This document shows, one piece after another, positions 17,691 to 24,765 of a stretch of 39,301 nucleotides of DNA; positions within the stretch are counted from its first letter, which is position 1; each line of letters starts with the position of its first letter. Origin of the DNA: Akkermansia muciniphila (GTDB lineage: Bacteria; Verrucomicrobiota; Verrucomicrobiia; Limisphaerales; SIBE01); the NCBI GenBank assembly GCA_945861765.1, contig CAMAWP010000023.1:1-39301 (forward strand). Direction: 5' to 3'. Both the position numbers and the translations under genes were made by a program. The notes beneath the pieces were generated by a model, which was not told the DNA's origin, did not search any database, and saw nothing but the letters and a program-made list of their open reading frames with translations.

Positions 17691-17887
17691 AAGTTGGGTT
17701 GCGGCTGCGCCGCGCTGGGTTCTTTGCGCTCTTTCGTGGCTAACCAAACTCCGGATGTATGAGGAAGCGATCAATCAGAGTGATCAGAACAAAAGCGCAC
17801 ATGAACAAAGTCTATCAAACAGGCCCAAGCCTTGTCCTTCGCCAAAATCCCGGCGCATTCTCGACGCCTTCGTTTCTGAAACGATCC

Positions 17888-18445
17888 TTACCCAAATCCG
17901 AGCGATCCGGCCACCGTCTGCATTGCGGCAATCACATGGTTGATATGCTCGTCGAGCGGAAGGTTCAGCAACGCCGCCCCTTGTTCGATGTCCTCCCGTT
18001 TCACTGCGGCGGCAAACGACTTCTGTTTCATTTTCTTCCGAACGCTGCTCGCCGACATGCCAGCAAGCTTCTCAGGGCGCACGTAAGCGACCGCTGTGAC
18101 AAAACCGGAAAGTTCATCGACGGCGAATAGGGTCTTTCGGATGGGCCGATCTATTGGATAATCACACTGATTCCACTCGGCGTGAGAGAGGATGGCACCG
18201 ATGACCTCCTCATTCACGCCACGCTCCCTCAAAATCCGCGCTCCTTCTCGCGTGTGATCCGGTGGCTTTGGCCAGCGTTCATAATCAAAGTCGTGGATCA
18301 ATCCGGTGATTCCCCAAACCTCTCCGTCTTCACCCAGCCGCGTGGCGTGGTGTCGCATTGATGCCTCGACGGCCAGCGCATGCTTGATCAGCGATTCGGA
18401 TTTCGTGAATTCGTTGAGCAGCGCGTAAGCTTCGTTTCGTGTCAT
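17888..18445 (-). CDS. HD-domain (HDIG-type) hydrolase
   Basis: A 185-residue protein if it starts at the ATG at 18445 (Met-Thr-Arg-Asn-Glu); the frame stays open 16 codons further. The HD-domain pattern is present: His in SLIKHALAVE, the LIHDFDYE His-Asp pair, His in DHTREGA and His in ILSHAEW. The family is metal-dependent phosphohydrolases acting on nucleotides or similar small molecules in the cytoplasm; this subgroup (with VDELSGFVTAVAYVRP) is widespread and its substrate is unknown to me. It lies 132 bases downstream of the J-domain/Sel1 gene on the same strand and may share its transcript. Confidence 0.85.
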   Translation of the reverse strand: MTRNEAYALLNEFTKSESLIKHALAVEASMRHHATRLGEDGEVWGITGLIHDFDYERWPKPPDHTREGARILRERGVNEEVIGAILSHAEWNQCDYPIDRPIRKTLFAVDELSGFVTAVAYVRPEKLAGMSASSVRKKMKQKSFAAAVKREDIEQGAALLNLPLDEHINHVIAAMQTVAGSLGFG

Positions 18446-18577
18446 TGGAACATATCGACTTTCATGGTGGAGCGGTTTGTTTCGGCAATCCATCCTGGGG
18501 CAAACTCAAGCTTTCATACAATCCGCAACGGCCGCTTGAACATCTGCCAGCATCTTCTCGATATCATTAGCCAAGGC

Positions 18578-20074
18578 TCATGGCCCCAGTTGATTTGTGG
18601 ACGCCGTGGGCGTGGCCTGTTTGCCCGTCGTCGCCGAATCAACCGCTTTACCCGATTTGGAAAGAGACACCACCGCATTCGCGAGGCTAGCCCCCAGGCT
18701 TCCTTGGGTGGCGGCTTTGCGAAACCACTTTTCAGCTTCGGCTTCATCGCGTGGGACACCCTTGCCGGAAGCGTACAAGAAACCAAGGTTCCTTTGTGCT
18801 CCTGCATGCCCCGCGTCGGCGGCGAGTCGATACCACTTCACGGCTTCGGCGTAATCTTGCGTTGTTCCGTCGCCTTTCGCGGACCGGAGCGCACGCTGGA
18901 ACTGCGCCTCGGCATTTTCTCCCTGCAGGGCGGCAAGTGAGTTAGCATTCTTGAGTCCGAGCGATAGGCTGCGCTGGGCATTCGTCTTGGTGAGCGACAT
19001 GAGAGCTTGAGCAAATTCTGCTCCTGTGTGGCCCTGAGCCGCGGCTTTGCGGAACCATTTTTCGGCCTCAGAAATGTCCTGCGGCAAACCTTTGCCAGAG
19101 GCATACAAAAAACCGAGATTCTTTTGTGCGCTCGCGTGTCCAGCTTCAGCGGCGAGCCGATACCATTTTACCGCCTCGGCATAATCCTGTGGCACTCCTT
19201 CTCCTTGTGCATAGCGGAGGCCGCGCTGAAAGTGAGCGTTGGCATCTTCCTTATCGGGAACAGGGATTGGTTGAACCAGGCTTTGTCCCCTATCTGGCAG
19301 CTTGGCCTTCAAAGCTGAAGCTACTTTAGAGAGAGCTATTTCTTCAGGACGAGTCGTGGCAATGCTGAGACTTCCAATTGATCCGGGCATCTCAGCCGCT
19401 CTTGGCCGAGGTGCGCCACCACTTTCCGAACGCGGTGTCAACAATTCCTGCATCGGCTGAACTGCGTCTTGGCTCGTCGGCTTAAGCGAATCCAAGTTTG
19501 GTGTCGGCGGCCTGACGACGGGGAGCAGAAGCGGGGTCACGGTCTCTTCCTTCTCCTCCCTCTGCTCCTTCTCTTGATACGGAAAGTGCGAATTTAAGAG
19601 CAGAAAAAAAACCGCCATGACACCCGCGACAATTGTGGTGGGCCTAACGAAACGTCTCTGCCATAGGCTCTGAGCTCGTTTTCTCGATGGTGCGTTGGTG
19701 GCGGCAGTTTCAGGCTTCTTCGGACCCGCGTCCGGGCTCGCGCTTGGTGGGGGTGGCGAAGAAGAGGCATGCGGCCTCGGTTGTGGCGGGACGCCTGGAG
19801 CTCTTGTCGTGGGTCTGGTGGCTTGCTTTTTTCTCGGCTGGCTTGGCTTGATCGTCGAAGGACTGGAATCGGATGCCTGGTAATCCTGGATACGCTCGTA
19901 AGCCAGGTTAATCTCTTTCAGCTTCTCCTCGGCCTCCTGCCGTTGCTTGGGGTCATTGGTGAACTGATCGGGGTGCCATCTTTTGACGAGATCGCGATAG
20001 GCTTTTTTGACTGCTTTAGAAGGAGCCCCAAACTCTAGATCGAGAACTCGGAAAGACTTCAAGACCTCTTCCAT
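18578..20074 (-). CDS. Membrane-anchored J-domain protein with Sel1 repeats
   Basis: A 498-residue protein from the ATG at 20074; an upstream TTG would add five residues. The N-terminus is a J domain (about residues 5-65) with the HPD motif at 34-36, which stimulates DnaK-type chaperones. A long Pro/Ser/Thr-rich linker runs to about 135, and a single membrane helix lies at about 146-162. After another linker there are four Sel1-like repeats from about 276: the pair AEAVKWYRLAAEAGHASAQ / AEKWFRKAAAQG is repeated once more nearly unchanged. No Gly/Phe or zinc-finger region is present, so it is not DnaJ. Topology implies J domain inside, Sel1 repeats outside the inner membrane. The upstream small gene ends 24 bases before this start. 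Confidence 0.85.
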   Translation of the reverse strand: MEEVLKSFRVLDLEFGAPSKAVKKAYRDLVKRWHPDQFTNDPKQRQEAEEKLKEINLAYERIQDYQASDSSPSTIKPSQPRKKQATRPTTRAPGVPPQPRPHASSSPPPPSASPDAGPKKPETAATNAPSRKRAQSLWQRRFVRPTTIVAGVMAVFFLLLNSHFPYQEKEQREEKEETVTPLLLPVVRPPTPNLDSLKPTSQDAVQPMQELLTPRSESGGAPRPRAAEMPGSIGSLSIATTRPEEIALSKVASALKAKLPDRGQSLVQPIPVPDKEDANAHFQRGLRYAQGEGVPQDYAEAVKWYRLAAEAGHASAQKNLGFLYASGKGLPQDISEAEKWFRKAAAQGHTGAEFAQALMSLTKTNAQRSLSLGLKNANSLAALQGENAEAQFQRALRSAKGDGTTQDYAEAVKWYRLAADAGHAGAQRNLGFLYASGKGVPRDEAEAEKWFRKAATQGSLGASLANAVVSLSKSGKAVDSATTGKQATPTASTNQLGP

Positions 20075-20098
20075 AAAAGCCGACAACAATTCGAGGAA

Positions 20099-20434
20099 TT
20101 ATCTGACAAGAGCTCGGAGCAGAACGTAGAGGAAACCGATTCCACCGAGCGCAATCGCGGCGGTCCATCCACGGGATCTTTGCTCAAAAGTCTGGTCATT
20201 GATGATTTGCCTAACGTTCTCGGCCACGGAATCATTTTGCAAGGAATCCCAGGCCTCAACGAAATCATCAGGTGCTTTCATCAACCGCATGTTCGTGACC
20301 AGGATGTTAACCGCGATCTTTCGCCTTGTCGGCTCCAGATCAAGAATGGAAAGCAATTTTTGGCGCTCGTCTTTATTCTCTCTCACCACGGCGATAAGAG
20401 TCAAAAAGGTGTCCTTATGGGTCTTAGAGCTCAT
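20099..20434 (-). CDS. Small protein with C-terminal membrane anchor, unknown
   Basis: A 111-residue protein from the ATG at 20434; the frame continues 12 codons further with a possible earlier start. The body is helical and charged, with no motif I recognise. The last 20 residues (TAAIALGGIGFLYVLLRALV) form one membrane helix, so it is probably tail-anchored with its bulk in the cytoplasm. It lies 24 bases upstream of the J-domain/Sel1 gene on the same strand, and both are single-pass membrane proteins with cytoplasmic N-terminal domains, which suggests they work together. A -10 hexamer is visible upstream at 20498-20503. Confidence 0.6.
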   Translation of the reverse strand: MSSKTHKDTFLTLIAVVRENKDERQKLLSILDLEPTRRKIAVNILVTNMRLMKAPDDFVEAWDSLQNDSVAENVRQIINDQTFEQRSRGWTAAIALGGIGFLYVLLRALVR

Positions 20435-20497
20435 ATACCGAACCGCTTCCGCCTCGCGGATAACTACCATTCGTGGGTAAACAATAAACTACCCAGT

Positions 20498-20503
20498 ATT
20501 ATA
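20498..20503 (-). promoter_or_regulatory. Possible sigma-70 -10 box (TATAAT)
   Basis: On the minus strand a perfect TATAAT lies about 64 bases upstream of the ATG at 20434. The -35 region at 17-base spacing (GTTGGG) is weak, and a TG dinucleotide lies two bases upstream of the hexamer. It would drive the small membrane protein and the J-domain/Sel1 gene independently of the DUF3616 gene upstream. Confidence 0.4.
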
Positions 20504-20537
20504 GGCAAACCGAAATCAGCCCAACGTCATCGAGCGA

Positions 20538-21530
20538 TCATGGAGTGATCCAAAAGCTTCGGAAGCGCTTGGCGGTATCGTCTTTCAGAGCTTTGCAAGG
20601 GATGCCGCCCTCGCGTCTGCTGCCGTCGTCGCTCAAGAGTTGGAATTCACCCAACCCTTTGCCTGGGTAAAACACGATGGCCTCGGGATTTAACCCTCTC
20701 AAACTGAAATGCTCGACACGCTCTGGCTTTGCAATGCCGCCAGCCCAAGTAAATATCTTCGAGTGTCCGCTCCCATCAGCATGACCGGCTATGATCCAGT
20801 ATTTGCCTTCGTTGAAACCGATGTCACGTATGCCGAGCCCTTCCAAATCCAAAAGGACAAGCGCTCCGAATTTCGCTGGCCGGCCTAACACGAGTTCTTG
20901 AGGATTCTTCAGCGGGATGAGGAGGCATCGCCCCCCAGGAGTGGGATTGCGAAACCCGATCAGCAATTGCTTTTCCGGAGTCGCACAAAGTCCTTCAATG
21001 TTTAGTCCTCCAGGCGCTTTGGGAGGCAATCGGGAGGCAGAGGCCAAGTTCAAAACCCGAAGCGCCGGATCATGTGCAAAATCTTGCAGTAACTTCCGAT
21101 ACGGCTTCCCCACCACCGCCATCTCGACTCGGCCCTGGCGCACTTTGAAAGTGGTCGCAAAGAAAATCGAACGGTTCGGACGTTCTTTTCCGTCCTTGTT
21201 CCGTCCGTGCGATCCAATCCAATAAACCTGGTCGCCTATTTTTGCGGCCCCTTCCAGATCTGTCTCGGACGACCGTGGATCAAGGCCGAGTGGAAGAGTC
21301 AAATCAAACGTCTGCAACGGAAATCCACCCTCATCACGACGATAAACGCGCAGCCGGTTGTCCTCATCGTTCGCGACCGCGAACAAGCTGGCATCAAGAG
21401 CGACGGCCGCCGAAGCGTCGCACATCCCTTGATAGATTTGCGGATCGGTCATTTTCATTTCACCCCGGAGCGGAAGAACGTTGATGGCCGTGAACAGGCT
21501 GATGGCAAATGTAAGGTTTCGTTTTGTCAT
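20538..21530 (-). CDS. Secreted DUF3616 family protein
   Basis: A 330-residue protein from the ATG at 21530 (Met-Thr-Lys-Arg). The hydrophobic N-terminus to about residue 22 looks like a signal peptide. The rest matches what I know of DUF3616, predicted beta-propeller-like proteins: AVANDEDNRLRVYRRD, DLEGAAKIGDQVYWIGSHGRN, LNIEGLCATPEKQLLIGFRNP and FNEGKYWIIAGHADG read as repeated strand motifs with conserved Asp/Glu-Gly. No enzyme activity is established for the family. It ends 104 bases before the start of the small membrane protein on the same strand, and is divergent from the secreted hypothetical gene at 21684. Confidence 0.8.
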   Translation of the reverse strand: MTKRNLTFAISLFTAINVLPLRGEMKMTDPQIYQGMCDASAAVALDASLFAVANDEDNRLRVYRRDEGGFPLQTFDLTLPLGLDPRSSETDLEGAAKIGDQVYWIGSHGRNKDGKERPNRSIFFATTFKVRQGRVEMAVVGKPYRKLLQDFAHDPALRVLNLASASRLPPKAPGGLNIEGLCATPEKQLLIGFRNPTPGGRCLLIPLKNPQELVLGRPAKFGALVLLDLEGLGIRDIGFNEGKYWIIAGHADGSGHSKIFTWAGGIAKPERVEHFSLRGLNPEAIVFYPGKGLGEFQLLSDDGSRREGGIPCKALKDDTAKRFRSFWITP

Positions 21531-21585
21531 CGTGATCAATGCTGACGGAACAGGTCGGCACAGAGTTTCGGTTTCAATTCGCAGA

Positions 21586-21633
21586 ATGACAAACCGGCGG
21601 ATGTTCGGTCAAACGTAAACGATGGTTTGTCAT
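21586..21633. promoter_or_regulatory. 10-bp inverted repeat in a divergent intergenic region
   Basis: atgacaaacc at 21586-21595 is repeated in perfect inverted form at 21624-21633, with 28 bases between. It lies midway between two divergent gene starts (21530 minus and 21684 plus). Placement suits an operator or two half-sites for a dimeric regulator, but no regulator gene is near. Confidence 0.35.
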
Positions 21634-21683
21634 CGCCAAGAGATGGTATCCGAGTTAGAAGCGTTTGCGAGATATTGATTATT

Positions 21684-22382
21684 ATGAAGCAACTATTCGT
21701 TCTATTTCTACTCATCGCAGCCATCCGCTCAGTTTCCGGAGCAGACGGAAACGCGGTGCTTGAAATCAAAAATGCCATCACGAAACTAGGCGAGAAACCG
21801 AACTACAGTTGGATTTCTACACCTAAGTCGGAAGGCGCGAGCGCCAACTTGCAATTAGGTTCCACGGAGGGAAAGACGGAGAAGAACGGTTTTACTTATT
21901 TCCGGCTTACGGTGGGCCAGAATACAGTCGAAGCCGCTTTCAAGGGGGCGAAGAGCGCCATCAAGACTGAAAACGATTGGGAACCGTCCCAGGCGCTTCA
22001 GGGAGATCGCGCCTGGGTTGCGCGCCGACTGACCGCTTTCAAAGCGCCGGTCGCAGAAGCCGAAGATCTTCTCGCCAAAGTCCAAGGGTTGAGGAAGGAG
22101 ATTGGCAACGTGTACGCCGGAGACTTAAGCCAATCTGGCGTGAAGGAACTCCTCTCGATGCGAACCCGCGACGGCCAGAATAGCATGCCAACCGGTGCCA
22201 AAGGCTGGGCCAAGTTTTGGGTCCGAGACAACATGCTCGTGCGCTATCAATACAACGTTCAAGGCAAACTCATGGGCCAGAATCAACAGGAGTCCGACAT
22301 CAACCGGACGACGACAGTTGAGATCAAGGACGTTGGTTCAACTACTGTGCAGCTTCCGGACGAGGCCAAAAAGAAACTCTAG
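21684..22382 (+). CDS. Secreted hypothetical protein
   Basis: A 232-residue protein starting at the ATG at 21684; an earlier in-frame start would put 19 unlikely residues before an obvious signal peptide. The signal peptide covers about residues 1-20 ([18 protein letters not shown]). The mature part is about 210 residues with no motif I recognise; it begins with a helix and [10 protein letters not shown], and later has [19 protein letters not shown], which reads like beta strands of a lipoprotein-carrier-like or barrel-cone fold. The function is unknown. The stop overlaps the stop of the convergent pseudopilin-type gene (22379-22382, sequence ctag), so the two genes share their ends. Confidence 0.7.
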   Translation: MKQLFVLFLLIAAIRSVSGADGNAVLEIKNAITKLGEKPNYSWISTPKSEGASANLQLGSTEGKTEKNGFTYFRLTVGQNTVEAAFKGAKSAIKTENDWEPSQALQGDRAWVARRLTAFKAPVAEAEDLLAKVQGLRKEIGNVYAGDLSQSGVKELLSMRTRDGQNSMPTGAKGWAKFWVRDNMLVRYQYNVQGKLMGQNQQESDINRTTTVEIKDVGSTTVQLPDEAKKKL

Positions 22383-23248
22383 TTACTTCTGCGAATCGAA
22401 GTGCGTTCGCGCATCCAATCGAGGTCGCGATTGTCAGGGCAGTTGTCCCAATGGACGATGATCTGCGCGGAGCTCGCCTTTCTGAATGTCCGCGGGTCTT
22501 GCCAGCGATGTGTCTCGGCATGGCCATCGGCAAAGGTGAGCACGCCGGCACGGTTGTGGTACGTCGCGGGGTAATGGAAAAAGCCGTCAACTCCCTGGCC
22601 TGGCATGTTCACCACAAAAGCCGAGAAGCAGATGCTGGCCGGGTTAACATCCTGAAAAACAAACGTCTTCGCGGGAGAGAGCGCATTGAGTTCGGAGGTC
22701 TTCGTGAACGCTTGATGGTTTGTTGAAAGATAACCTGACGCGGACCCTGACGTTGCGAACATGAGCGGGGTCGGCCCCAGGTAGGCATTCATCGAATAGC
22801 TGCGGTTCCGAGGAATGATGGCCTTTCCCAAGAGACTTTGTCCACCCACAACATGCAAATCACCCCGATCTGAAGGACATTTGTATATGGCCGGAGTGCG
22901 CAGATAGGGAGCGAACGCCGCGTGCTCGGAACCGAGAAGATAACTTTCGTTGGTAAAAGCTGGAAAGTTTGGATGCCCTCCGCCTTGAACCCAGAACGTG
23001 CTTTTCTTGTCGAGCTCGCTGTCGCCGTTAAGGACCACTGTTTCATTATGATCCTCCGCGTACATAAGCCAGGTCAGCGTCAGTTGCTTCTCATTGTTCA
23101 TGCAACTGGCGCGGTGAGCCTGCGCTTTTGCCTTGGAGAGACTCGGAAGGAGCAAGCCGGCGAGAATGGCAATGATGGCAATCACAACCAACAGCTCGAC
23201 CAGAGTGAAAGCTCCAGCCTCGAGGAATGTTCGATGCCTACGCTCCAT
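22379..23248 (-). CDS. Prepilin-type N-terminal cleavage/methylation protein (pseudopilin-like)
   Basis: A 289-residue protein with a 13-residue leader ending Ala-Gly-Ala, then [20 protein letters not shown] with Glu at mature position 5. This is the class III signal cleaved by prepilin peptidase; the residue before the cut would be Ala rather than Gly. Beyond the helix are [18 protein letters not shown] and, near the C-terminus, [12 protein letters not shown], both typical of the large verrucomicrobial/planctomycete family of H-X9-DG-like and PulG-like proteins. These occur in many copies per genome and their roles in type II-like secretion or pili are unproven. It is not next to the PilM-secretin operon. 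Confidence 0.85.
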   Translation of the reverse strand: MERRHRTFLEAGAFTLVELLVVIAIIAILAGLLLPSLSKAKAQAHRASCMNNEKQLTLTWLMYAEDHNETVVLNGDSELDKKSTFWVQGGGHPNFPAFTNESYLLGSEHAAFAPYLRTPAIYKCPSDRGDLHVVGGQSLLGKAIIPRNRSYSMNAYLGPTPLMFATSGSASGYLSTNHQAFTKTSELNALSPAKTFVFQDVNPASICFSAFVVNMPGQGVDGFFHYPATYHNRAGVLTFADGHAETHRWQDPRTFRKASSAQIIVHWDNCPDNRDLDWMRERTSIRRSN

Positions 23249-23659
23249 TGAAATCAGCGCTTAGGGTTACGAGTTGGTTATGACCAAACTCTTTAGTTGC
23301 GAATCGAATCACCAACCTAAACTAGCCCGTTCGTGGCTTTCGTTCAATGCTCCATTTTATGGCGCGGGGAGAGAACTCCCCGGACTTCGCGGGCGCAGGG
23401 CGACTCCGAACCCACCCCTACCCCTCCCAGGAGGGGAACGGACAAAACTCCCCTCCGGGGAGGTGGCGTGGAGTTTGAGCATTTTCGCCTGCTGCCCAAA
23501 ATGCGCGAGGCTTCCGGCTGCCATCCGACTGGTCTCAATACAATCTGCTTTTTCCTCGGTTCAATTTTGTTATCTTTCAATAACCAACCACGGGATGAGT
23601 AAGCTCTCCGATGGGGCCCTTGTTGATTTGGATATCCGGAAAACGGATGAATCAATTTG
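23249..23659. other. Intergenic region with second copy of the dispersed repeat
   Basis: About 410 bases between two divergent genes. The 71-bp dispersed repeat occupies 23366-23436, followed by a degraded second hairpin arm to about 23475. Nothing else is recognisable; the flanks (23249-23365 and 23476-23659) presumably hold the promoters of the pseudopilin-type gene and the sugar kinase. Confidence 0.6.
23366..23436 (+). repeat. Dispersed repeat family, copy 2
   Basis: Matches the reverse complement of 224-294 over 71 gapless bases with about five differences. The following bases (to about 23475) correspond to the second hairpin arm of copy 1 but have diverged, so the perfect 27-bp stem of copy 1 is reduced to shorter G/C-rich pairings here. 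Confidence 0.8.
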
Positions 23660-24619
23660 ATGAACTCACCTGATAAAGCAGTTTTTACGAAGTCAAATCT
23701 GTGCGTCGTCGGGAATATCAACCGCGACATCCGAGTTGCTCCTCTGGCCCCAGGCGATTACCTGTTTGCGGATGGAGAAACTTCGGCATCCTCGATCATC
23801 GAAACCATCGGCGGCGGCGGCGCTAACAGTGCATGCGCGGCGGCGGCCCTGGGCGCCCGCGTCGCTTTCATTGGCAAGGTCGGAGCCGACGCTCTCGGTG
23901 ACAGGCTGGAGCAGACGCTCGTTCGCCACGGCATTTGCTCGCATTTGTCGAGGGATCCATCCCATCCAACTGGCACATCCATCAACCTAACATTTGAAAA
24001 CGGCCACCGGCATTTCATCAGCAGCTTGCCTAACAACGAGTCGATCACTTTGCCAGAACTCGATCTGACGGCATTGCCAAGTTTTACGCATCTTCTTCGT
24101 GCCGACATTTGGTTTTCAAAATCGATGCTGTTCGGAGGGAACGAGCAACTCTTTAGACGAGCACGCAACTCGGGCCTTACTGTCTCGATCGATCTGAATT
24201 GGGATCCTCGATGGGGTGTGGCGAGCGCGGAAGAAGTGAGCGCCCGCAAGAATGCCGTTCGCGCCACGTTATCCCACGTAAACCTGGTTCACGGAAACAT
24301 CCGCGAGCTAAACGAGTTTGCGGATTCAACTGATCTGGAAACAACGCTGGGGTGCCTGGAACAATGGGGCGTGTCGGCGGTGGTCGTGCATATGGGCTCT
24401 CATGGCGCTGGCTACTATCATCAAGGTCAACTCTTGGTGGAGCCTCCCGCTCCGGTGGAGCAGCGAGTGAACACAACTGGCACAGGCGATGTGCTCAGCG
24501 TCTGCATGATGCTGCTCGCTCATCAATCAGAAGTGCCAATCCCTCAACAACTGAAACTCGCCAACCGGATTGTCGCCGAATTCATTGAAGGCAAACACCA
24601 GCTTATCCCTGAATTGTAG
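23660..24619 (+). CDS. PfkB/ribokinase-family sugar kinase
   Basis: A 319-residue cytoplasmic kinase from the ATG at 23660. The N-terminal family signature is ETIGGGGANSACAAAALGA with downstream FIGKVGADALGD. The C-terminal anion-hole/catalytic motif reads NTTGTGDVLS, where the family norm is Asp-Thr-x-Gly-Ala-Gly-Asp; the catalytic Asp is kept, the first Asp is Asn and the Ala is Thr. The substrate-side phrase SIDLNWDPRW resembles sugar kinases of the 2-keto-3-deoxygluconate or fructokinase type, but I cannot name the substrate. It stands alone, with a convergent polysaccharide gene downstream and the repeat-bearing spacer upstream. Confidence 0.85.
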   Translation: MNSPDKAVFTKSNLCVVGNINRDIRVAPLAPGDYLFADGETSASSIIETIGGGGANSACAAAALGARVAFIGKVGADALGDRLEQTLVRHGICSHLSRDPSHPTGTSINLTFENGHRHFISSLPNNESITLPELDLTALPSFTHLLRADIWFSKSMLFGGNEQLFRRARNSGLTVSIDLNWDPRWGVASAEEVSARKNAVRATLSHVNLVHGNIRELNEFADSTDLETTLGCLEQWGVSAVVVHMGSHGAGYYHQGQLLVEPPAPVEQRVNTTGTGDVLSVCMMLLAHQSEVPIPQQLKLANRIVAEFIEGKHQLIPEL

Positions 24620-24765
24620 CGACACTACCGACCTCTCCGCTTCGTTAGCGCGTTGGTTCCGATCCGGTGCGCGAATCAGTAGAGGCGATCTCACCTGCTT
24701 GATGTGTTGTGGCCATGCGGCTACTCGTTTGCTCTTTCTCCATTTTCAATCCCCCCCGTTCCTCT

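Larger units (their letters stand above)
17277..17887. other. Gene-free cluster of unrelated repeats
   Basis: About 610 bases between the third giant gene and the convergent HD-domain gene. It contains an imperfect inverted repeat with 30-bp arms (17350-17436), a 9-bp tandem repeat (17479-17505) and a nearly perfect inverted repeat with 27/28-bp arms (17614-17690). A further stretch at about 17716-17742 again resembles the inverted copy of the arm at 17350. Open frames here are shadows of these repeats. Nothing is seen in 17745-17887. Confidence 0.7.

Noticed and set aside
17277-17943. Several overlapping plus-strand open frames after giant gene 3
   Set aside because: They are translations of inverted and tandem repeats and run into the opposite-strand HD-domain gene.
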